From positions 1-6,575 of the forward strand of contig JABZYJ010000106.1 of assembly GCA_015265235.1 (NCBI GenBank): a stretch of 6,575 nt of DNA. Direction: 5' to 3'. This DNA is from Selenomonas sp. GTDB taxonomy: Bacteria > Bacillota > Negativicutes > Selenomonadales > Selenomonadaceae. The first letter of the stretch is position 1. Each line of letters opens with the position of its first letter. A program made the position numbers and the translations under genes. Under the pieces are notes generated by a model that was not told the origin of the DNA, made no database searches, and saw only the letters and a list, made by a program, of their open reading frames with translations. Below, piece by piece: positions 1 to 5,711 of the stretch.

Positions 1-200
1 GCGGGGCGGGCATGTCCACGGAGTCGGGGATCCCCGACTTTCGCAGTGCGGGCGGGATATACAGCGAGACGCTGCACTGGGAGTTCAGTCCTGAGCAGAT
101 GGCGTCGCACAGCTTTCTCATGGCGCATCCGGCTGAGTTCCTTTACTTCTATCGGCGGCACTGCCCGAACCACGCTGATCCGCTCCGCACACAGCAATAG
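1..200 (+). pseudogene. Sirtuin (NAD-dependent protein deacylase) remnant, 5' end off window and 3' part missing
   Basis: Sirtuins remove acyl groups from lysine using NAD. The frame is open from base 3 and reads GAGMSTESGIPDFRSAGG, the family's hallmark NAD-binding motif, so the true start lies upstream of the window and the Met codon at 12 is internal. Family-like sequence continues through FSPEQMASHSFL and AEFLYFYRRH (to about base 165). It then changes to an unrelated tail of about 12 residues ending in TAG at 198-200. The catalytic QNID..H region and the zinc-binding cysteines, which should fill the remaining roughly 180 residues, are absent, and I find no continuation in the other two forward frames. 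A PNHA tetrapeptide in the tail resembles the conserved sirtuin PNxAH motif, so an internal deletion followed by divergence is possible. Family identity is sure; an inactive product is inferred from the missing catalytic half. Confidence 0.8.
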
Positions 201-211
201 AGACACAAAGC

Positions 212-217
212 GAGGTG
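212..217 (+). promoter_or_regulatory. Ribosome binding site fixing the start at 223
   Basis: GAGGTG lies 5 bases before ATG 223. It selects this ATG over upstream in-frame codons from base 46, which would add 59 arginine-rich residues overlapping the sirtuin remnant and would bury the signal peptide. No convincing promoter is visible between the remnant and this site. Confidence 0.6.
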
Positions 218-222
218 CTCCC

Positions 223-1317
223 ATGTCCATCAAAAAATTTCTTGCAGCAATCGTCTGCGCCCTTCTCCTTACTGCGGCAACTGTCTCGGCACAGGAAACG
301 GCAGAGACTAACCCGTGGACAAGCTCTCTGCAGACAACGACACTGGAGGGATTCGGCGCACGCCTCACCATCGATCTGCCGCCGCTGGAATACTGCCAGC
401 TGGGACGTTTTTCGACGAAATCGGAGGGAAACGATTTTGGATTTGTCGGAAACACCTTCTCATCAAGAGCTGCCCGTGATGCCCTCTACATCGGGATCTC
501 CTGCGAAGAAAATGCCGCTTTTTCCAAGGGCGGCGATACGATAAATCAGCTCTCCGACTATGCGCACCATTTTGTTTCCACCATCCCCGCGTCCAATTCC
601 GCCCCCCGCATCATCCGTGAATATTTACTCTCACGGGACAACCATCCTGCATGGATGATCAGCCTCTCCTATAACGGTGGTGCCATGCGGCGTGACTTTC
701 TCTTTATCGCCGACGTGGGGAGGATCTGGCGCATCAGTACATTCTGTTATGCCCTTGACGCACAGCAGGAAAGGCGCATCGACGCGATACTGACCTCTGT
801 CAAACTCAGCTCTGCCGAGGCGACAGAGCCTCGCGTTCACACGGACGGCATACAGCCCATCGAGTTCACAAAGAGAGCTGCTGAGAACGGCGATGCATCT
901 TCCCCCGCGCTCAGCACGACAACACTCCGCGACCGCGGCAGCGCCCTCGTAGTGCAGCTGCCAACCTCTGGGGTGCCGTTTTCCATCGATACCTCGCGCA
1001 CGGAAGGCACATTCTTTACCAGCAACCGCTTCTCACACAACGACACGCCTCTTGCCCTGTCCGCCGTGCTGATCCATACGCCCGATACGGACGCAGAGCA
1101 AACGAACGGATCCATAGAGGAGCGCCTAAACGAACAAACAACGCTGCTGATCCAAGGCATCCTGACCTCCTCACAGGGAAGCGAGAAAAAGATCCTCCGC
1201 GATGAAGTCCAATCCCAAAACGGCCGCCCTGCACGTCGGCTGACCGTGCAAGCGCACTATCATGGTCAAAACATCATCACCGAGATCCTGCTCATCTGCG
1301 ACAAAACGGATACATAG
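223..1317 (+). CDS. Exported two-domain protein of unknown function, apparently truncated by an in-frame TAG
   Basis: The 364-residue product starts with a signal peptide (MSIKKF, a hydrophobic core to about residue 20, cleavage likely after VSA at 23), so it should be exported to the periplasm or beyond. The mature part holds two diverged copies of one domain. Copy A spans about 36-196 and copy B about 231-364. Shared marks are the opening TTTL, an acidic/Asn-Gly-x-Pro-Ala segment (DNHPAW at 139-144, QNGRPARRL at 332-340), then hydrophobic strands. Copy A ends with a W-x-I-x-x-F-x-Y strand and a C-terminal helix. Copy B stops just where that Trp is expected, and the missing strand and helix are encoded in frame after the TAG (1318-1404). 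Copy B is a close paralogue of the next gene's product. The pattern of short strands with a late Trp is reminiscent of PsbP/DcrB-like domains, but this is only an impression. I do not recognise a named family. Confidence 0.75.
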   Translation: MSIKKFLAAIVCALLLTAATVSAQETAETNPWTSSLQTTTLEGFGARLTIDLPPLEYCQLGRFSTKSEGNDFGFVGNTFSSRAARDALYIGISCEENAAFSKGGDTINQLSDYAHHFVSTIPASNSAPRIIREYLLSRDNHPAWMISLSYNGGAMRRDFLFIADVGRIWRISTFCYALDAQQERRIDAILTSVKLSSAEATEPRVHTDGIQPIEFTKRAAENGDASSPALSTTTLRDRGSALVVQLPTSGVPFSIDTSRTEGTFFTSNRFSHNDTPLALSAVLIHTPDTDAEQTNGSIEERLNEQTTLLIQGILTSSQGSEKKILRDEVQSQNGRPARRLTVQAHYHGQNIITEILLICDKTDT

Positions 1318-1404
1318 ATCGCCGAGCTGACATTCTATGCAGAGGACACCGTACTGGCGGAGCTTGTTCCCATTCTCTTATCCTCCATAAGAATCGGTGC
1401 ATAG
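1318..1404 (+). pseudogene. In-frame C-terminal tail of the preceding gene, separated by a TAG codon
   Basis: Reading on past the TAG at 1315-1317 in the same frame gives 28 codons, beginning IAELTFYAEDTV and ending LLSSIRIGA, then a TAG at 1402-1404. This matches the end of the repeated domain: copy A has GRIWRISTFCY and the downstream paralogue has GDMWSIQLMY, against TDT*IAELTFY here. The stop occupies the position of the conserved Trp, so one base change (TGG to TAG) explains it. The restored protein would have 393 residues. No start codon with a ribosome binding site precedes the tail, so it is unlikely to be made separately. A sequencing error or amber readthrough cannot be excluded. 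Confidence 0.7.
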
Positions 1405-1412
1405 GAACCTGC

Positions 1413-1448
1413 CAAGGGCATTCAGACAACCGCCCTTGCCGCATTTTT
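1413..1448 (+). terminator. Possible weak intrinsic terminator
   Basis: CAAGGGC (1413-1419) can pair with GCCCTTG (1432-1438) around a 12-base loop. A run of five T (1444-1448) follows after a 5-base gap. The place is right, just after the restored end of the first secreted gene. The long loop and the gap before the T run make it weak. Confidence 0.35.
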
Positions 1449-1509
1449 CCATGCTTCGACAGAACTTCTCCACACAGCCCTTACTGTGCGTCCCTTTTTC
1501 CACCTCATT

Positions 1510-1525
1510 CGGACGAAAACGTCCG
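1510..1525. repeat. Short inverted repeat upstream of the second secreted gene
   Basis: CGGACG (1510-1515) and CGTCCG (1520-1525) are perfect inverted arms around AAAA, about 55 bases before the start at 1581. No T run follows, so it is not an intrinsic terminator. It could be a regulatory hairpin or operator, or chance. I see no clear -35/-10 pair in 1405-1560. Confidence 0.3.
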
Positions 1526-1580
1526 CGCCGATCAGCCGACTCCATTTCAGTCGCGTTTCATTAAGGAAAGGAATTTGCAA

Positions 1581-2258
1581 ATGTTACGACGAATGATGCC
1601 GCTATGTCTTACGTCCCTATGTCTTTTTGCCTGCGCACCGGTACATGCAGAAATCCAGTCATACTACGATACAGAGTCAGCATCGGAGGAAGTGCGCCAT
1701 TTCCCTGAACCGACCACCCCCACTATGTCCGTCATAATTGGCGAATTCCATGACCGCGGCTCTGTCCTAACGATGAAAATCCCCTCGACCGATACACCGT
1801 TCGTCAAACAGCATCTTCACAATGGCGACACCGTCTTTATCAACAATCAATTCGCGAACTACCACGAAACGCCTCTGGCATTGGCCATGGTACTCTCCCA
1901 CCACTTTCCTGCGTCAGACGCAGCCTCAAAAACGGAAGACCAATGCTTGGACGAAATAGTTGCTGGATTTCTCGACAGCATGATGACATCTGCAAAGCTG
2001 CAAGAGAAGGAACTACAGCGCAATGAATCCCTGCTGCAAAACGGTTCTCCGGCACGACGACTAACAATACGATCATTGGTAAACGGACGGGAAATCATCA
2101 CAGACGCCCTGTTTCTTTCCTTCAAAGGCGATATGTGGAGCATCCAGCTGATGTACGACACCAGTGACCCGATTATCCCCTACCACGCAGCCGGCCTTCT
2201 GGACAGTGCCGTGATCGGCACGGACGCAGAGGAATTATCCCCGCGCCGACGGCAATGA
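1581..2258 (+). CDS. Exported single-domain protein of unknown function, paralogue of the preceding gene
   Basis: The 225-residue protein begins MLRRMMPLCLTSLCLFACAP. Export is likely, but the processing is ambiguous: LFAC at 15-18 could be an imperfect lipobox with Cys18 as the lipid anchor, or signal peptidase I could cut after VHA at 23. ATG 1581 is chosen because the purine-rich AAGGAAAGG stretch (1563-1571) ends 9 bases before it. A TTG at 1575 in the same frame is too close to that site. Residues about 54-215 form one copy of the domain found twice in the upstream protein. They align best with its copy B: HETPLALAMVL against NDTPLALSAVL, and QNGSPARRLTI against QNGRPARRLTV. They also carry GDMWSIQLMY, which includes the Trp lost to TAG upstream. 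This copy is complete. The gene ends 5 bases from the convergent transporter. No function is assigned. Confidence 0.8.
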   Translation: MLRRMMPLCLTSLCLFACAPVHAEIQSYYDTESASEEVRHFPEPTTPTMSVIIGEFHDRGSVLTMKIPSTDTPFVKQHLHNGDTVFINNQFANYHETPLALAMVLSHHFPASDAASKTEDQCLDEIVAGFLDSMMTSAKLQEKELQRNESLLQNGSPARRLTIRSLVNGREIITDALFLSFKGDMWSIQLMYDTSDPIIPYHAAGLLDSAVIGTDAEELSPRRRQ

Positions 2259-2263
2259 GGAGC

Positions 2264-3145
2264 TTACCTCGTGCGCCCGCCCCGCCGCACATTCTGGAGC
2301 AGTATCCCGCCCATGATGAGCACGAGCGCGAGGAGTGCCGCCCCTGTCATGCGCTCACCGAGGGTAACGGCGGAGACGACGAGCGAGAGCAGCGGCACGG
2401 CGTAGGCGAGATTCGCGACGGCGGCAGAGTTCGTTGCCTGCTGGAGTGCCATCGCCCACCAGAGATAGCCCACGGCATCAATGAAGATCCCGAGCCAGAG
2501 GAGACCGACCCACTGCGTCCACGAGAGCGTGACCCACTCCTCCATGATGAGCGTCACGGGCAGCGAGCACAGTGCCGTCACGCCCCACGCCACGACCATC
2601 ATCACCGTCTGGTCGATGTTCCGCCGCTTGTTCAGCACGCAGAACAGGCCGTAGCAAACTGCCGCGAGGATGCAGGCGGCGGCGCCGAGCATTCCATTTC
2701 CCGCGGCGCTTCCCTCCCCGCCGAGCGTGAGCACTACGACCCCTGAGAACGAGAGGAGGAGGGCGGCGGCGGTGCGAACGGTGATCCGCTCCCCGAGGAG
2801 GAACGCCGCAAAGAGGACGATCATCATCGGCCAGAGGAAATTGAGGATGCACGCCTCCTGCGAGGTCAGCTGCGAAAGCCCGTAGTAGTAGAGCCCCGAG
2901 TAGAGGAAGATCCCAAGAAAGCCCAGCCCCGCCATCGCCGCATAGCCGCGCACATCATAGGCGCGGAACACGCGCCCGCCGCCGCGCACGAGCTGCATGA
3001 CAATGAGAAAGAGCGCGCCCGCGAGACTGCTCACAAAGAGCGCCTCGTACGTCGGTATTTCCATGAGAAGGCTCTTCACCAGTGCCGCCGTCGTCGACCA
3101 CATGAGAACGGCACTGATCGCATAGAAATAGACCCGCCTCTGCAT
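2264..3145 (-). CDS. DMT-superfamily (EamA) transporter, ten membrane segments
   Basis: This 293-residue inner-membrane protein is a drug/metabolite transporter of the EamA type. It is of normal length and complete, with two five-helix repeats at about 7-142 and 152-285. Each repeat carries the family's signature before its last helix: NFLWPMMIVLFAAFLLGER (102-120) and NLAYAVPLLSLVVSAVTLGER (245-265). Helices fall near 7-25, 33-52, 69-88, 95-115, 123-142, 152-171, 179-199, 213-232, 240-261 and 266-285. The NFLWP segment, the early LMWST and the central CYGLFCVLNK recall the YddG-like branch, which exports aromatic amino acids and similar metabolites. The substrate cannot be read from sequence. 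ATG 3145 is chosen for its ribosome binding site; an earlier in-frame start at 3196 would add 17 polar residues. The tRNA terminator upstream isolates it, so it should have its own promoter, but I see no good one. Its stop is 5 bases from the convergent gene's stop. Confidence 0.92.
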   Translation of the reverse strand: MQRRVYFYAISAVLMWSTTAALVKSLLMEIPTYEALFVSSLAGALFLIVMQLVRGGGRVFRAYDVRGYAAMAGLGFLGIFLYSGLYYYGLSQLTSQEACILNFLWPMMIVLFAAFLLGERITVRTAAALLLSFSGVVVLTLGGEGSAAGNGMLGAAACILAAVCYGLFCVLNKRRNIDQTVMMVVAWGVTALCSLPVTLIMEEWVTLSWTQWVGLLWLGIFIDAVGYLWWAMALQQATNSAAVANLAYAVPLLSLVVSAVTLGERMTGAALLALVLIMGGILLQNVRRGGRTR

Positions 3146-3153
3146 CGTCACTA

Positions 3154-3159
3154 CTCCTT
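3154..3159 (-). promoter_or_regulatory. Ribosome binding site of the EamA transporter
   Basis: On the minus strand AAGGAG lies 8 bases before ATG 3145. It favours the start that begins directly with MQRRVYFY and the first membrane helix over the ATG at 3196. Confidence 0.75.
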
Positions 3160-3254
3160 CATGCACAAGATGATTTCTTCCTATTTCTCCCACCATCCCT
3201 TATATTCCTTCTCGAAGGCAAAATCTTTTAATCATTCTCACGCATCAGGGATAC

Positions 3255-3283
3255 AAAAAAGGCTTCCGATCTCTCGGAAGCCT
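3255..3283 (-). terminator. Intrinsic terminator of the tRNA-Thr transcript
   Basis: On the minus strand AGGCTTCCGA pairs perfectly over 10 bp with TCGGAAGCCT (arms 3274-3283 and 3260-3269) around a 4-base loop. It leads straight into six T (3255-3260). It begins 12 bases after the tRNA 3' end and insulates the EamA gene from the strong tRNA promoter. Confidence 0.92.
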
Positions 3284-3295
3284 CTGCGTTTCAAA

Positions 3296-3371
3296 TGGAG
3301 CTGATTATAGGACTTGAACCTACGACCTGCTCATTACGAATGAGCTGCTCTACCAACTGAGCTAAATCAGC
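3296..3371 (-). tRNA. tRNA-Thr, anticodon CGU
   Basis: The 76-base minus-strand sequence folds as a full cloverleaf. The acceptor GCTGATT pairs with AATCAGC, and the D arm is GCTC..GAGC. The anticodon stem GCTCA/TGAGC encloses the loop TTCGTAA, giving anticodon CGT (reads ACG, Thr). The T arm is GTAGG-TTCAAGT-CCTAT with one G-U pair. The discriminator is U and the CCA end is encoded (TGGA at 3296-3299 on the plus strand). A CGU threonine tRNA suits a GC-rich genome where ACG is a common codon. It is a single-gene transcript with its own promoter and terminator. Confidence 0.97.
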
Positions 3372-3375
3372 ATAC

Positions 3376-3388
3376 CGCCTCACAGGCG
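3376..3388 (-). other. Short hairpin in the 5' leader of the pre-tRNA
   Basis: CGCCT and AGGCG form a 5-bp stem around a 3-base loop. Transcription should begin near 3390, so the roughly 20-base leader is nearly all hairpin and ends 4 bases before the mature tRNA 5' end, where RNase P would cut. The stem is short and could be chance. Confidence 0.4.
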
Positions 3389-3396
3389 ATAGTGGA

Positions 3397-3425
3397 ATTA
3401 TACCCGAGCCGCGCGCTCCTGTCAA
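3397..3425 (-). promoter_or_regulatory. Consensus sigma-A promoter of tRNA-Thr
   Basis: On the minus strand TTGACA (3420-3425) and TATAAT (3397-3402) both match the consensus fully and are 17 bases apart. The -10 box ends 25 bases before the mature tRNA. Further upstream an A/T tract (3435-3447, AAAAAAATATTT on the minus strand) sits about where the distal part of an UP element would lie. This suits a highly expressed stable RNA. Confidence 0.93.
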
Positions 3426-3555
3426 CCCCGCAGCAAATATTTTTTTACGACGGGAATCATCTGCGGCTAATCCCCGTTTCACTTCACTTTAAGGATTATT
3501 TGGAACAATACGAGGTAGTTTATGGACAGCATCTCGGGGCGACTCATGCCCCATC

Positions 3556-3561
3556 AAGGAG
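3556..3561 (+). promoter_or_regulatory. Ribosome binding site fixing the start at 3570
   Basis: AAGGAG lies 8 bases before ATG 3570. The upstream in-frame ATG at 3522 has no comparable site at the right distance and would put 16 polar residues in front of the signal peptide. No clear promoter is seen in 3430-3555. Confidence 0.8.
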
Positions 3562-3569
3562 TGAACTGC

Positions 3570-4589
3570 ATGATCGGACATATTCTGCGCGCCCTCTGCT
3601 GCGCGCTGTTTCTCCTCACCGTAGCGAGTACGGCACTCGCCGCCCCACAGACCATCGAGGCGGAGGGCGTCTACACCGTCGGTGACAACGACTCGCCGAA
3701 GATCGCCCGCGACGCCGCACGGCAGGAGGCGATGCGCTCCGCGACAGAGCAAGCGGGCGTCTACGTCGAGAGCTATACGGAGACGCAGAACCTCACCCTC
3801 ACCAAGGACGAGGTGCGCATGGTCGCGGGCACGGTGCTGCGCGTCCTGCACGAGGACGTAACGCCCGAGCTCGTCGGCGACGTGTGGCGTTACCGCGTGC
3901 ATCTCGTCTGTGAGGTCGACACGTCAAAGGTCGATCTCGCCGCCCTCGCCCAGAACAAGGCGGAGCTGGCACGCCTCCAGAAGGAACGCGACGAGCTGAA
4001 ACGCCAGAACGACGAGCTCCTCGCACGCTATGAGCAGGCACGCGGCACAGAGAAGGCGGAGATCGGCGCACAGCTCGAGGAGAGCTACAAGCTTGGCCGC
4101 ATCTTTGACGACGCGACCGCCATGATCCAGCGCGGCGACGAGCAGCACGCCATCGCCGACCTCTCCCTCCTCATCGAGGATCCCGCCGTCACAGGAAATG
4201 CGCGCGCGTATGCGTTCTACCTGCGCGGGCGCGCCTACTACGAGCTCCGCAGCGACCGTCTCGCACTCAATGACTTCGACGCGGCCGACCGCACGCCGCA
4301 TACGAACACGCCCTATCCCATCTGGCAGCTGCACCGCTACCGTGGACAGATCTACTTTGACATGGGACGCTACGACGATGCGGCCGCAGAGCTGCGCATG
4401 GCGTGGGACGCCTCCGACAAGACAGACGACGAGCTCTGGATGAAACTGCGCCGTGCCGAACACAAGGCGGAGCAGGAGGCACGCCACGCCGAGCGCGGCG
4501 ACGGCGGCGCGCGGGGCGGCATCGACTGGACGCGCGTCATCACCGAGGTCATCCGCGGCGCGATGCAGCAGGGACGTACGACAGAGTAA
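3570..4589 (+). CDS. Exported LPP20/FlgT-N-like domain protein with coiled coil and TPR-like repeats
   Basis: The 339-residue protein starts with a signal peptide (MIGHILRALCCALFLLTVASTALA, cleavage near residue 24-25) and has no lipobox, so it should be periplasmic. Residues about 28-118 include a run of A-rich helix (ARDAARQEAMRSATEQAGVYVES) followed by strands ending WRYRVHLVCEVD. This helix-then-strand pattern resembles LPP20 and FlgT N-terminal domains of envelope proteins; it is a structural impression. Residues about 124-170 are a charged coiled coil (LARLQKERDELKRQNDELLARYE). Residues about 178-300 look like two or three TPR units: AFYLRGRAYYELRSDRLALNDFDAA and HRYRGQIYFDMGRYDDAAAELRMAW have the expected small and aromatic positions. 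A Gly-rich link (310-318) leads to a short C-terminal amphipathic helix. The likely role is as a protein-binding scaffold in the envelope. The next gene's promoter begins 20 bases after its stop and no terminator intervenes, so some read-through is likely. Confidence 0.82.
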   Translation: MIGHILRALCCALFLLTVASTALAAPQTIEAEGVYTVGDNDSPKIARDAARQEAMRSATEQAGVYVESYTETQNLTLTKDEVRMVAGTVLRVLHEDVTPELVGDVWRYRVHLVCEVDTSKVDLAALAQNKAELARLQKERDELKRQNDELLARYEQARGTEKAEIGAQLEESYKLGRIFDDATAMIQRGDEQHAIADLSLLIEDPAVTGNARAYAFYLRGRAYYELRSDRLALNDFDAADRTPHTNTPYPIWQLHRYRGQIYFDMGRYDDAAAELRMAWDASDKTDDELWMKLRRAEHKAEQEARHAERGDGGARGGIDWTRVITEVIRGAMQQGRTTE

Positions 4590-4608
4590 CAATGCACAGT
4601 GATCTTTC

Positions 4609-4637
4609 TTGACAGAGACTTTCATCTATCATATACT
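4609..4637 (+). promoter_or_regulatory. Sigma-A promoter of the first DUF3829 lipoprotein gene
   Basis: TTGACA (4609-4614) and TATACT (4632-4637) are separated by 17 bases. The start of transcription should be near 4644, giving a leader of about 30 bases. The same -35, spacer length and -10 recur before the paralogue at 5632-5660. Confidence 0.88.
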
Positions 4638-4673
4638 TTTTATAATGAAGGTTTTATGTAAAGGAGGATTCCC

Positions 4674-5597
4674 ATGCTGCACACATTTTTGCGGCGCGTA
4701 TGCGCTGCCCTCGCCCTCTGCATCGTGCTCACCGTGCCGGCCATACTGCTCACGGGCTGCGGCGGACGCAGCGCGGAATCCCCCGTCCCGCCCCAGCAGA
4801 CACCTGCACGCAGTATGGAGGAGCGCAGAGCGTCACTCGGCCCATACATGGAAGCAACGACCGCCTACAACAGCACGATGCTCCCCCTGAGCCTCGCCGT
4901 CTCCACCACCGTCAACGACCTGCGGCAAGGGAAGCACCTAACGAGTATCATCCTCCCGCCGCTCTCAAAGCTCCGCCGCGAGCTCGATGCGGCGCACGCT
5001 GCGCCCGGCGGCACGGACGTCTACCCCGACGTCGATGCGGCGACAGAGGAACTGCTCGGCACGCTGGAGGAGCTCGCCCCGCTCGCCGACCAAATGGAGA
5101 ACTACTACGCCGCCGGGGCGTACACGGCGGACGACTACGCACAGGCCGACGAAATGACGGCACAGTTTCTCCCGCTCTATGACCGATTCATCTCAGCCTA
5201 CGACCGGCTGGATGCCATCGTCACCGACCACTACAAGGAGATGCGGCTCGCCCAGATCGACGCGATGCACAGCGACGGCAGAGAGAACGCCGCCACCTTC
5301 CTCGAACTGAACGGCAAGACACGAGAGCTCGTGCGCATGCTGCGCAGCGGCGGACACGATCCGGAAGCCACCGAGGCGAAAATCCGTGAGATCAACAACC
5401 TCATCGAGAAACTCCCCGCCGGCACCGGCTACCTCGTGACCTACAAGAACGGCATCAACAGTCTCGTCGCGGCCGTCCGCGCGTATAATGCGGGACCTCC
5501 CGACCCGACCAAACTCGACAACGTCGTCGAGGAGTTCAACCGTCTCGCCGCCACGGGCAACAACGTCGACGTCAACGCGCTCGACGCGAAAAAATAG
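4674..5597 (+). CDS. DUF3829 (YiiG-type) lipoprotein, first copy
   Basis: The 307-residue lipoprotein has a signal peptide ending in the lipobox LTGC, with Cys29 as the anchor. Gly at +2 is compatible with outer-membrane sorting. A low-complexity linker (about 30-47) precedes a mostly helical domain (about 50-295) of the DUF3829/YiiG type: LGPYMEATTAYNSTM near the start, a central acidic helix pair, YDRFISAYDRLDAIV, RLAQIDAMHSDGRENAA, and the well-conserved FLELNGKTRELV. The function of this family is not known to me. ATG 4674 has an excellent ribosome binding site, AAAGGAGG (4660-4667), 6 bases upstream. The gene has its own promoter and is followed after 114 bases by a close paralogue. No terminator hairpin is visible after its stop, so the two may be partly co-transcribed. 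Confidence 0.88.
   Translation: MLHTFLRRVCAALALCIVLTVPAILLTGCGGRSAESPVPPQQTPARSMEERRASLGPYMEATTAYNSTMLPLSLAVSTTVNDLRQGKHLTSIILPPLSKLRRELDAAHAAPGGTDVYPDVDAATEELLGTLEELAPLADQMENYYAAGAYTADDYAQADEMTAQFLPLYDRFISAYDRLDAIVTDHYKEMRLAQIDAMHSDGRENAATFLELNGKTRELVRMLRSGGHDPEATEAKIREINNLIEKLPAGTGYLVTYKNGINSLVAAVRAYNAGPPDPTKLDNVVEEFNRLAATGNNVDVNALDAKK
5283..5332 (+). repeat. Conserved DNA block shared with the paralogue (copy 1)
   Basis: This 50-base stretch matches 6318-6367 at 47 of 50 positions. It encodes the ENAA(T/S)FLELNGKTRELV core of the lipoprotein domain. It is far better conserved at DNA level than the rest of the two genes. Confidence 0.85.
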
Positions 5598-5631
5598 CAC
5601 CGAAAACAAGGCAGATCACTCCGCATACCGT

Positions 5632-5660
5632 TTGACAGAAATTCTCACCTGCGTTATACT
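5632..5660 (+). promoter_or_regulatory. Sigma-A promoter of the second DUF3829 lipoprotein gene
   Basis: TTGACA (5632-5637) and TATACT (5655-5660) are 17 bases apart, the same layout as the promoter at 4609-4637. The leader to the start codon is longer here (51 bases after the -10 box against 36), so the spacer and leader have diverged while the hexamers have not. Confidence 0.88.
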
Positions 5661-5711
5661 TATTGCAATTATTTAGCCTATATTCAGATGTTTTCAGCAA
5701 GGAGGATTTTC

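Noticed and set aside
46..222. Upstream extension of the first secreted gene
   Set aside because: It overlaps the sirtuin remnant, has arginine-rich random-looking sequence, and would hide the signal peptide. ATG 223 has a ribosome binding site.
1405..1580. Search for a promoter of the second secreted gene
   Set aside because: TTCGACA-like and TTGCCG hexamers occur, but none has a TATAAT-like partner at 16-18 bases.
2255..2746. Open frame on the plus strand opposite the transporter
   Set aside because: Its product is rich in His, Arg, Glu and Pro without domain features, as expected for the reverse of membrane-helix codons.
3207..3218. CCTTCTCGAAGG inverted repeat upstream of the transporter, possible operator
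   Set aside because: The arms are only 5 bases with no matching second site, and I could not place a good -35/-10 pair around it.
3428..3466. CCGCAG/CTGCGG inverted repeat flanking the A/T tract
   Set aside because: Six-base arms 27 bases apart are within chance expectation in GC-rich DNA.
3451..3480. ACGGG/CCCGT hairpin between the tRNA promoter and the TPR gene, possible terminator
   Set aside because: The stem is 5 bp with a long loop, there is only a short T run, and no gene on the plus strand would need to end there.
3924..4625. Long open frame of 233 codons on the minus strand opposite the TPR gene
   Set aside because: It is antisense to a protein with a clear signal peptide, coiled coil and TPR-like repeats. 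Such frames are common opposite GC-rich genes, and this one shows no ribosome binding site or recognisable domain.
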